From contig NZ_AP024650.1 in NCBI RefSeq assembly GCF_019977275.1, positions 3,906,001 to 3,970,000 on the forward strand: 64,000 nucleotides of DNA. Direction: 5' to 3'. A program made the position numbers and the translations under genes. This DNA is from Arthrobacter sp. StoSoilB19. Its GTDB lineage: Bacteria > Actinomycetota > Actinomycetes > Actinomycetales > Micrococcaceae. This document shows positions 42,362 to 49,123 of this stretch, one piece after another. Position 1 is the first letter of the stretch. The number at the start of each line of letters is the position of its first letter. The notes beneath the pieces were generated by a model. It was not told the origin of the DNA. It saw only the letters and a list, made by a program, of their open reading frames with translations, and ran no database searches.

Positions 42362-43762
42362 CTAAATCGAGGTCAGGTACATGCGGATTTCCCAGTCGCT
42401 GACCTGGTTGTGCCAGCTGAGGAATTCCTCTTCCTTGGCGTCCGCGTAGTAGCCGCCGACGGCAGGATCCCCGCTGAGGCTGGCCAGGATCACGGGGTCC
42501 TTCCGCAGTGCTTCCACGGCGTGGAGCAGCGTGGCCGGAAGGAGATGCGCGTCGGGTTTGGACTCTCCCGGCCCGGACGGCGGGCCCGGATCCAGGGACT
42601 TCTCCACGCCGTCCAGCCCGGCGGCAAGGGCGGTGGCGATGGCCAGGTACGGGTTGGCGGAGCCGTCGCCGGAGCGGAGTTCGATCCGTTTGTTGTCCGG
42701 CACCCGGATCATGTGGGTGCGGTCGTTCCCGCCGAAGGATGCCTTCCGCGGCGACCAGGTGGCACCCGAGGAGCTGGTGGTGGCGCCGGTCCGCTTGTAG
42801 GAGTTCACGGTGGGGGCGAGGAAGGCCTGCAGCGCAGGAGCATGTTCCAGGATCCCGGCGATGAACGAACAAGCCAGGCCGGAAAGCCCGAGGCCGCGGC
42901 CGCCGTCGTCCGTTCCCTCACTGGGGAACAGCGGATCGGAACCTGCCCACAGCGAAAAGTGGAAGTGCAGGCCGGTGCCGGTGCGGTCGGTGAACGGCTT
43001 GGGCATGAAGGTGGCGGTCATGCCGCGCTGCCCGGCCAGGATATTCAGGATGTAGCGGAGGGACACCACGCGGTCCGCCGTGGTCAGCGCGTCCGTGAAG
43101 TTGAAGTTCTGCTCGAACTGGCCGGCGGCGTCCTCGTGATCGTTCGCATAGTTGCCCCAGCCCAGGGAGTTCATCGCCTCCGAAATGGAGGTGAGGTGGT
43201 CGTACATCCGGGTGACGCCGCGGGCGTCGTAGCAGGGGCGGGGCGAATCGTCCCTGTCGTCGGCGGTACTCAGCGTCCCGTCGTCGTTTTTCTTCACCAG
43301 GAAGTACTCCACCTCGGCGCCCACCTTGGCCTGCATGCCTTTCTCCGCCAGGCCGGCCAACGTGTTCTTCAGGATGACGCGCGGGGCGTAGGGCCAGGGC
43401 TTCCCGCCCACATGCGGGTCGCAGTGGATGATGGCCAGGCCTTCCTTGATGAAGGGGACCGGGGTGAAGGACGCCAGATCGGGAACAGCGATCAGGTCCG
43501 GGTCCTGCGGCTTCTGCCCCATCAGGCCCGCGGCATAGCCCGCGAACCCCATGGCGCCGTCCTCGAGTTCAGCCGCGGCCTCCACCGGGACCAGCTTGGC
43601 GCAGGGCTTCCCGGTCATGTCCACGAACGTGGCCAGCAGGAAGCGGACGTTGTGGGCACGCGCAATATCGGCCAGGGAGATGGTTGGTTCTTCGGCCGGC
43701 GCGGGCGCCTTCAGCCCGCCTTCTGGCATTGGGGTCACAGCAGGGGTTGCGACACTCGTCAT
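42362..43762 (-). CDS. glnT: Type III glutamine synthetase homologue (GlnT/GmaS-like)
   Basis: A 466-residue ATP-dependent amide ligase of the glutamine synthetase superfamily. The catalytic barrel has KVGAEVEYFLV (metal Glu), QFEQNFNFTDALTTAD, TGTGLHFHFSLW, and NSYKRTGATTSSSGATWSPRKASFGGNDRTHMIRV near the ATP site. It joins glutamate with ammonia or, in GmaS-type enzymes, with methylamine or another alkylamine. I chose the ATG at 43762, preceded by AGGA at eight bases; the frame extends upstream without conservation. A GlnR-like array lies about 75 bases upstream. First gene of the Glx operon. Confidence 0.88.
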   Translation of the reverse strand: MTSVATPAVTPMPEGGLKAPAPAEEPTISLADIARAHNVRFLLATFVDMTGKPCAKLVPVEAAAELEDGAMGFAGYAAGLMGQKPQDPDLIAVPDLASFTPVPFIKEGLAIIHCDPHVGGKPWPYAPRVILKNTLAGLAEKGMQAKVGAEVEYFLVKKNDDGTLSTADDRDDSPRPCYDARGVTRMYDHLTSISEAMNSLGWGNYANDHEDAAGQFEQNFNFTDALTTADRVVSLRYILNILAGQRGMTATFMPKPFTDRTGTGLHFHFSLWAGSDPLFPSEGTDDGGRGLGLSGLACSFIAGILEHAPALQAFLAPTVNSYKRTGATTSSSGATWSPRKASFGGNDRTHMIRVPDNKRIELRSGDGSANPYLAIATALAAGLDGVEKSLDPGPPSGPGESKPDAHLLPATLLHAVEALRKDPVILASLSGDPAVGGYYADAKEEEFLSWHNQVSDWEIRMYLTSI

Positions 43763-43831
43763 CGAAACATTCCTGTCAGGGTTGGCGTTAGCTATCAGTA
43801 AACCTTGTTGCATCAGATTAGCCAAGGAGTG

Positions 43832-43869
43832 ATTTCGTGCGTCGGACAAGAAGGTTAAATGCATGTTTC
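43832..43869 (-). promoter_or_regulatory. Candidate GlnR-type site array upstream of the type III GS gene
   Basis: On the minus strand the blocks GAAAC, TTAAC, GTCCG, GAAAT follow one another with six-base spacers (43869 to 43832). The first two blocks and the 11-bp phase are identical to those in front of amt, supporting shared nitrogen control. Confidence 0.5.
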
Positions 43870-44003
43870 AGCCGACGGGAAGGGATGGGCGTGATGGGGC
43901 CGCAGCAGCCGGCCCGCCGCACCCGCAACGGCGGCTAAGCTGAAAATCGCAACCACGGGGTGGAGGGCGGCTTCGGCCAGTGGCCGCGGAAGGACGAATC
44001 GGA

Positions 44004-44999
44004 ATGGCTCGAGCAACTGTGCAGGACGTCGCCAAAACGGCGGGAGTGTCCGTCGGCACGGTATCGCGCGTGCTGAATGGAAGCCCGGCCGTGAGCGCGT
44101 CAAGCAGGGAAAAGGTGGCCGGTGCCATCCGGCAGCTCAACTACCGCCCGCTCGCCTCCGCACGCGACCTGCGCCGCGACCGCACCATGCGCATCCTGGC
44201 GCTCTCGAAAAACCTCGAGTCCCCCGTCATCAGTGAAGCGTTCCGTGGCTTCGGTGACGCCGCGGCCTTGTCCGGCTATGTCAGCCTGATCGCCCCGACG
44301 TCCGGCGACCTCGAGCGGGAACAGCAGCTCGTGGACATGCTGCGCAACGGGTCCGTGGACGGATTGATCCTGTTTTCCCCCACCATGCCGGACGGCGACA
44401 TTGAAGCGCTGGCTGAGCAGCTGAGCGTTGTCCAGGTCTGCGAGATCGTCGATTCCGAGGCAGCGTTCGGCGTATCCATTGACGACCGCCAGGCCGCCTA
44501 CGACATTACGCGGCACCTCATCGGGACAGGCGCCCGGCGGCTTGCCATCATCGGCAACCGGGCTGCCCGCTCCGGCAGGCTGCGCGAACAGGGGTTCCGG
44601 GAGGCCCTGTCCGAGGCGGGCCTGGCCGCGGAACAGGGCCTGTTCGCCAACGGTGACTTCGATTTCCACGCCGGCCGCCGCCTCACCAGGGAACTGCTGG
44701 CCATGGACCGCCTGCCCGATGCCGTGTTCTGCGGCAGCGACACGGTGGCGGCGGGCTGCGTCCGGGAAATCATCGACGCCGGTCTGCGGGTGCCGGACGA
44801 TGTGGCGGTTGCCGGCTTCGATGATTCCATCCAGGCGGAGATGTGCATCCCGGAGCTCACCACCATCCGGCAACCGGCCTACGACCTGGGCCGCGTGGCC
44901 TTCGAAGCACTCCTCGAACGGATGACCGGCCCGGCCCACCGCCGCGGCCGGACATTCCTCCCGCACGAGCTCGTCATCCGGGATTCCACAAAGAACTGA
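44004..44999 (+). CDS. LacI-family transcriptional regulator
   Basis: 331 residues. The N-terminal helix-turn-helix is ATVQDVAKTAGVSVGTVSRVLNG, the hinge helix is near RPLASARDLR, and the periplasmic-binding-like effector domain includes VDGLILFSPT, GVSIDDRQAAYDITRHLI and PDAVFCGSDTVAAG. I chose the ATG at 44004, which gives the canonical MARATVQDVA start; a GTG at 43980 would add eight residues. Two identical palindromic cores follow directly downstream, in front of the oxidoreductase gene, so that operon is the probable target. Confidence 0.93.
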   Translation: MARATVQDVAKTAGVSVGTVSRVLNGSPAVSASSREKVAGAIRQLNYRPLASARDLRRDRTMRILALSKNLESPVISEAFRGFGDAAALSGYVSLIAPTSGDLEREQQLVDMLRNGSVDGLILFSPTMPDGDIEALAEQLSVVQVCEIVDSEAAFGVSIDDRQAAYDITRHLIGTGARRLAIIGNRAARSGRLREQGFREALSEAGLAAEQGLFANGDFDFHAGRRLTRELLAMDRLPDAVFCGSDTVAAGCVREIIDAGLRVPDDVAVAGFDDSIQAEMCIPELTTIRQPAYDLGRVAFEALLERMTGPAHRRGRTFLPHELVIRDSTKN

Positions 45000-45034
45000 C
45001 AGGGGTTGACTCCCCGGGGCAGTTCCTGAAAGGA

Positions 45035-45054
45035 TTTTGGAATCGATTCCAAAA
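45035..45054. promoter_or_regulatory. LacI operator O1, 20-bp perfect palindrome
   Basis: TTTTGGAATCGATTCCAAAA is a perfect palindrome with the central CG typical of LacI-family operators. It lies 24 bases after a TTGACT hexamer (45006-45011), so it would cover the -10/start region of a promoter. The core TGGAATCGATTCCA is repeated at 45083. Confidence 0.85.
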
Positions 45055-45082
45055 GCTCTCCGGATCACCATTCCGACCATTT

Positions 45083-45096
45083 TGGAATCGATTCCA
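45083..45096. promoter_or_regulatory. LacI operator O2, 14-bp core TGGAATCGATTCCA
   Basis: Identical to the core of O1, centre-to-centre distance 45 bp. It lies in the 5' untranslated region, 41 bases before the chosen GTG start of the oxidoreductase gene. Confidence 0.82.
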
Positions 45097-45137
45097 TGAC
45101 CCTCACCCCAGCGCCGCCCGGAAAAGGAAAGAACCTC

Positions 45138-46265
45138 GTGAACAACCAGCAAACCCCCGCCCAGCAGCCGTCTACGCCAGGAGAAAATCCGGAGCTGCGG
45201 GTGGGTGTGGTGGGTATTGGCTGGGCCGGCCAGCAGCACCTCAAGGCCTATTCCGAGCTGGACGGTGTCCGCATCGTGTCGCTGGCCGGGATGGAGCAGG
45301 AGCTCCGTGACTCCCTGCAGGCCGAATACGCCATCCCCAACGCCTTCGCGGACTGGCAGGACATGCTGGACCACGGCGGCCTGGACGCCATCAGTGTGGC
45401 AGTGCCCACCTTCCTCCACGCACCCATCGCCATCGCCGCCCTGGAGCGGGGAATCCACGTGCTGAGCGAAAAGCCCATCGCGCGCAACGCCGTCGAGGGC
45501 CAGGCCATGGTGGACGCCGCCCGCAAGGCAGGCCGTGTCCTGGACGTCGCCTTCAACCACCGCCGGCGCGGCGACATCCAGGCGTTGAAGGAAGTGATCG
45601 ACGACGGCGGGCTGGGCCGGCCCTACTACGCCAAGGCTTCCTGGCTGCGCCGCTCCGGCATCCCGACGCTGGGAAGCTGGTTCACCAACCCCGAGCTTGC
45701 CGGCGGCGGACCGCTGGCGGACATCGGCGTGCACTCGCTGGATTACGGCCTCCACCTCCTGGGCGAACCGAAGGTGCTGGCTGTCTCCGCCGCCACCCAC
45801 TCGGAGCTTGGCCCGCAGGGCAGGGGTGGCGGCAGCCGGTATACGGCCCTGGCCACCAGCCACGCGTTCGAGGTGGAAGACTTCGCGTCAGCGTTCCTCC
45901 GGCTTGAGGGCGGCGGCACACTGCTGATCGAGGCGGGCTGGGCCACCTACCGGGAACAGGACGACCTGCTCGATTTCACGGTTTACGGCACCGACGGCGG
46001 CGCGGAGCTCAAGGTGCACGGCGCACCCTTCCCGCCGGTCGGCCAGCTCCGGGTGTTTACCGACAAGGACGGCGAATCCGCAGACTACGTGCCAGCTGTG
46101 CTCCCGGGCCGCGCGCATGACGCAGTGGTGGAAGACTTCGTTACGGCAGTGCGCGGCGGCGACGCCGTTTGGGCCGGGCATGACGGCTCCCTCGCGCTCT
46201 ACCGTGCACAGATCATCGACGCGTGCTACCAGTCCGCACTTGAGCAGAGGGAGGTTCGTCTCTAA
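45138..46265 (+). CDS. Gfo/Idh/MocA family oxidoreductase
   Basis: 375 residues. Rossmann motif VGVVGIGWAGQQHL near the N terminus, catalytic-neighbourhood motif SEKPIARNA, and ADIGVHSLDYGLHLLG with the conserved His. It should oxidise a sugar or sugar derivative with NAD(P). I chose GTG 45138, preceded by AAAAGGAAAG; ATG 45096 lies inside operator O2 and would add 14 residues. It shares one base with the ThuA gene (TAATG). LacI control is indicated by the two upstream operators. Confidence 0.9.
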   Translation: MNNQQTPAQQPSTPGENPELRVGVVGIGWAGQQHLKAYSELDGVRIVSLAGMEQELRDSLQAEYAIPNAFADWQDMLDHGGLDAISVAVPTFLHAPIAIAALERGIHVLSEKPIARNAVEGQAMVDAARKAGRVLDVAFNHRRRGDIQALKEVIDDGGLGRPYYAKASWLRRSGIPTLGSWFTNPELAGGGPLADIGVHSLDYGLHLLGEPKVLAVSAATHSELGPQGRGGGSRYTALATSHAFEVEDFASAFLRLEGGGTLLIEAGWATYREQDDLLDFTVYGTDGGAELKVHGAPFPPVGQLRVFTDKDGESADYVPAVLPGRAHDAVVEDFVTAVRGGDAVWAGHDGSLALYRAQIIDACYQSALEQREVRL

Positions 46266-47011
46266 TGAACGGCAAACTGAGGATCCGGGTGTGGAACGAG
46301 GGCGTCCACGAGGCCATCAACGAGCCGTCGCACATCGGGGAGATCTATCCTGACGGCATCCACGGTGCCATTGCGGCAGGACTTCGTTCCTACTTCCCGG
46401 ACGCTGACATCACGACGGCGGTCCTGGCTACCGACGACCAGCACGGCCTTGACGAGGAGGTGCTTGCGGAGACGGACGTCCTGCTCTGGTGGGGCCATAT
46501 GGCCCACGCCGAGGTGGGCGACGCCGTCGTCGAACGCGTCCACCGGCACGTGCTTGGCGGCATGGGACTGATTGTGCTCCATTCGGGGCACTTCGCGAAG
46601 ATCTTCACCAAACTCCTGGGCACCAGCTGCTCCCTCGCCTGGCGCAACGACGGCGGGCGCGAACTGGTCTGGACCGTCAAGCCGTCCCATCCCATCGCCG
46701 AAGGCGTGGACAGTCCCATCGTCATCCCCGAACAGGAGATGTACGGCGAGCTGTTCGATATCCCGGAGCCGGACGACCTCATCTTCATCAGCTCCTTCGC
46801 GGGCGGCGAGGTGTTCCGTTCCGGCGTCACCTTCACCCGGGGCAAGGGCCGCATCTTCTACTTCAGCCCCGGCGACCAGGAGTACCCGGTGTACCACCAC
46901 CCGCAGATCCAGCGGGTCCTGGCCAACGGCGTGAAGTGGGCCGCCCAGCCGGAGCTGGCCCGTTCAGCCCCGGCGGTGACCAACCCTGCCCGGGAGTGGT
47001 TCCAGGAGTAA
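46265..47011 (+). CDS. ThuA-domain protein (trehalose utilisation-like)
   Basis: 248 residues with the class I glutamine-amidotransferase-like fold of ThuA. Segments RIRVWNEGVHE, VLLWWGHMAHAEV, MGLIVLHSGHFAKIFTKLLGT and FYFSPGDQEYPVYHHPQIQRVL are all family features. ThuA proteins are linked to trehalose and other disaccharide breakdown via 3-keto sugars and commonly occur with Gfo/Idh/MocA enzymes, as here. Translationally coupled to the oxidoreductase; a terminator follows. Confidence 0.92.
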   Translation: MNGKLRIRVWNEGVHEAINEPSHIGEIYPDGIHGAIAAGLRSYFPDADITTAVLATDDQHGLDEEVLAETDVLLWWGHMAHAEVGDAVVERVHRHVLGGMGLIVLHSGHFAKIFTKLLGTSCSLAWRNDGGRELVWTVKPSHPIAEGVDSPIVIPEQEMYGELFDIPEPDDLIFISSFAGGEVFRSGVTFTRGKGRIFYFSPGDQEYPVYHHPQIQRVLANGVKWAAQPELARSAPAVTNPAREWFQE

Positions 47012-47063
47012 AAGCGTCATTGACATCGGGTCCGTCCGGGAGCACATTGGGAGCGTCGCACAC

Positions 47064-47108
47064 GGGACCGGCAGGTTCTGGACGGGCACATCCCGCCCTG
47101 CCGGTCCC
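47064..47108 (+). terminator. Terminator after the ThuA gene
   Basis: GGGACCGGCAGG (47064-47075) and its exact complement (47097-47108) form a 12-bp stem with a smaller inner stem, followed by CTTTCCC. It closes the LacI-controlled operon. Confidence 0.8.
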
Positions 47109-47169
47109 CTTTCCCGGCGCACACAGCCCCGGACGAAATCAATAACCACTCCTTATGAAGGAGCCAGAA

Positions 47170-47544
47170 ATGCCCGCAGTAACGGTCACGGACCTTGCAA
47201 CCAAATCTTTCGACGAGCCCGATGAGAAGCGCCGCCCACCCAAGACCCAGGTGGATGTGGTCAGCATTGGCGGCGCCACCCTTGGCCGGTTCACCTTCGA
47301 GCCCGGCTGGCGCTGGTCTGAAACCGTGAAGACGGTGGTCAAGACGGACAGCTGCCAGAACAACCATCTGGGCTTCTGCACCGGCGGCACCTTGACGGTG
47401 CAGCTCAACGATGGAACGCAGAAGACCATCCACGCCGGTGACGCCTATTCCATCCCGGCCGGGCACGACGCCTGGGTGGAGGGCGGCGAGACGTTCGTTG
47501 GGTATGAAGTCATCAGCGCGGCCGAGTACGCCAAACCCGCCTGA
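47170..47544 (+). CDS. Cupin-domain protein
   Basis: 124 residues, single small beta-barrel. RFTFEPGWRWSETVKTVVKTDSC and GDAYSIPAGHDAWVEGGE mark the two cupin motifs, but the usual metal histidines are only partly present. An AAGGAG ribosome site six bases before ATG 47170 fixes the start; that site itself lies within an upstream in-frame ATG at 47155. Function unknown; small cupins of this type may bind metabolites. Flanked by terminators, so it is a single-gene unit. Confidence 0.83.
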   Translation: MPAVTVTDLATKSFDEPDEKRRPPKTQVDVVSIGGATLGRFTFEPGWRWSETVKTVVKTDSCQNNHLGFCTGGTLTVQLNDGTQKTIHAGDAYSIPAGHDAWVEGGETFVGYEVISAAEYAKPA

Positions 47545-47566
47545 TTCTGCGGAAGCACGGCGAACC

Positions 47567-47605
47567 GGCAGGAAAGGGAGGTCCCCCAGACCTCCCTTTC
47601 CTGCC
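47567..47605 (+). terminator. 17-bp perfect hairpin after the cupin gene
   Basis: GGCAGGAAAGGGAGGTC (47567-47583), loop CCCCA, exact complement to 47605. The left arm is purine-rich, so the transcript hairpin would be very stable. It separates the cupin gene from the epimerase gene. Confidence 0.85.
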
Positions 47606-47648
47606 GCCGGGGCCCTACCGTTGAGGGGAACACGACGATCGGAGAGCA

Positions 47649-48635
47649 ATGAAAGTCACCGTCATCGGCGGCAGCGGCCACATCGGCTCGTTCCTGGTCC
47701 CCCGGCTGGTCCGCGCAGGCCACGAAGTCACCAACATCAGCCGCGGCACCAGCGCCCCCTACACGGACACGCCCGAATGGCAACAGGTCCACCAGGTCAC
47801 CGCGGACCGGCAGGAGGAAGACCGGGACGGAACGTTCGCCGGGCGGGTGTCCGCGCTCAAGCCGGATGCCGTGGTGGACCTGGTCTGCTTCACCCTCGAA
47901 TCTGCGGCGGCGCTGGTGCACCGGTTGCGCGGCGAGGTGGGGCACCTGCTGCACTGTGGCTCCATCTGGCGCTACGGGCAAAGCCTGAAGCTGCCCATCC
48001 GGGAAGGTTCGGATTCCGCCGCAGCACCCTTTGGCGACTACGGCATCCAGAAGAACCGGATCGCATTGATGCTCAAGGAAGAGACCGCCAGCGGAGGCCT
48101 GGCAACCACATCGCTGCACCCCGGCCACATCGTCGGTCCGGGGTGGCACCCCGTTGGCCCGCTCGGAAACCTGGATCCGTCCGTCTGGCAGACGCTCTCC
48201 GCCGGCCAACCCCTCCGGATCCCCGGCAGCGGCGCGGAACTGATGCACCACGTGCATGCCGACGACGTCGCCCAGGCTTTCGAAAAGGCCATCGCGCAGC
48301 GGGAGGCGGCCGCCGGCGAGGACTTCAACATCGTGGCCCCCACAGCCCTGACCGTGCGTGGCTACGCGGACATCGCGGCTGCCTGGTTCGGGCACGCCGC
48401 CGTGCTGGAGACGGTGACGTGGGACCGCTTCCGCGAAAACACCTCCCGGGACTACGCCGAGTCCAGCTGGGGCCACCTCTACCGCAGCCACTGCTTCAGC
48501 ATTGAAAAGGCCGCGTCCGTGCTGGGTTATGCGCCCCGGTACGAGCCGGAGCAGGCCGTCTTCGAATCCATCCAATGGCTGGTGGAGCATGAGCGGCTGC
48601 ACGTCGCCCGGCCCCTGGGCGTCCCCGCGGGCTGA
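47649..48635 (+). CDS. NAD-dependent epimerase/dehydratase family protein
   Basis: A 328-residue extended SDR protein. The N terminus VTVIGGSGHIGSFL has the GxxGxxG cofactor motif. The usual YxxxK pair is seen as YGIQKNR. The C-terminal half includes HVHADDVAQAFEKAI. The sugar-nucleotide or small-molecule substrate is unknown. A strong ribosome site (GGAGAGC) precedes the ATG. It stands alone after a strong hairpin and converges with the small membrane protein gene. Confidence 0.87.
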   Translation: MKVTVIGGSGHIGSFLVPRLVRAGHEVTNISRGTSAPYTDTPEWQQVHQVTADRQEEDRDGTFAGRVSALKPDAVVDLVCFTLESAAALVHRLRGEVGHLLHCGSIWRYGQSLKLPIREGSDSAAAPFGDYGIQKNRIALMLKEETASGGLATTSLHPGHIVGPGWHPVGPLGNLDPSVWQTLSAGQPLRIPGSGAELMHHVHADDVAQAFEKAIAQREAAAGEDFNIVAPTALTVRGYADIAAAWFGHAAVLETVTWDRFRENTSRDYAESSWGHLYRSHCFSIEKAASVLGYAPRYEPEQAVFESIQWLVEHERLHVARPLGVPAG

Positions 48636-48655
48636 CTCCGGCCGGGCGGCACCCG

Positions 48656-49123
48656 CTAAACGGGCACCCGCCGGAGCCGTGCCACCAGCGCGGCGGCCAG
48701 CAGGGCTGTCGCCAATTCCAGTGCGATGACCAGCAGCAGTTCCGCCGCGCCGTCCGCAGGGGCAACGGACGACGGCGGGGCGCCGGCATGGGCGTGCCCC
48801 GCACCGCCGGCGGCCAGCAGCAGGAAGGCGTGCACGGCGGCCATGGCCACTGCAGCGGCGGTGACCTGGTGCAGGGCGCCCACGCGGCTGTGCCGCCAGA
48901 TGTGGACCGCGCATGGCATGCAGATGGCGGCGAGTGCCAGCATGAGTACACTCAGCCACACCCCATGACGGCCGGCAGCGGCCAGCCACAGGTGTGCCGC
49001 GCAGCAGACGGCGGTGACCACGGACACCAGCCGCGGATGCAGGACCGGACCCCTGGCACCGGCCCGTCCTGCCGCCGTCGTGCTCCCTGCCGGCGCAAGG
49101 AGGTCAGTGGCAGGAGCCACCAC
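48656..49123 (-). CDS. His-containing membrane protein coupled to the copper amine oxidase
   Basis: About 155 residues with four hydrophobic spans (near residues 32-50, 54-73, 84-104 and 126-146). His/Met residues occur within or near them (CAAHLWLAAAGRH, MPCAVHIWRH, GAGHAHAGA). I do not recognise a named family, but a role in copper handling for the neighbouring amine oxidase is possible. The GTG at 49123 overlaps the oxidase stop by 20 bases and is preceded by GAGGG. A longer open frame inside the oxidase gene is not credible as coding sequence. Confidence 0.7.
   Translation of the reverse strand: MVAPATDLLAPAGSTTAAGRAGARGPVLHPRLVSVVTAVCCAAHLWLAAAGRHGVWLSVLMLALAAICMPCAVHIWRHSRVGALHQVTAAAVAMAAVHAFLLLAAGGAGHAHAGAPPSSVAPADGAAELLLVIALELATALLAAALVARLRRVPV

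Noticed and set aside
41876..43801. 641-codon plus-strand open frame opposite glxB and the type III GS gene
   Set aside because: Antisense shadow of two well-supported enzymes; no ribosome site or domain.
44100..45863. 587-codon minus-strand open frame across the LacI gene and its operators
   Set aside because: It crosses the operator region and is antisense to two conserved genes.
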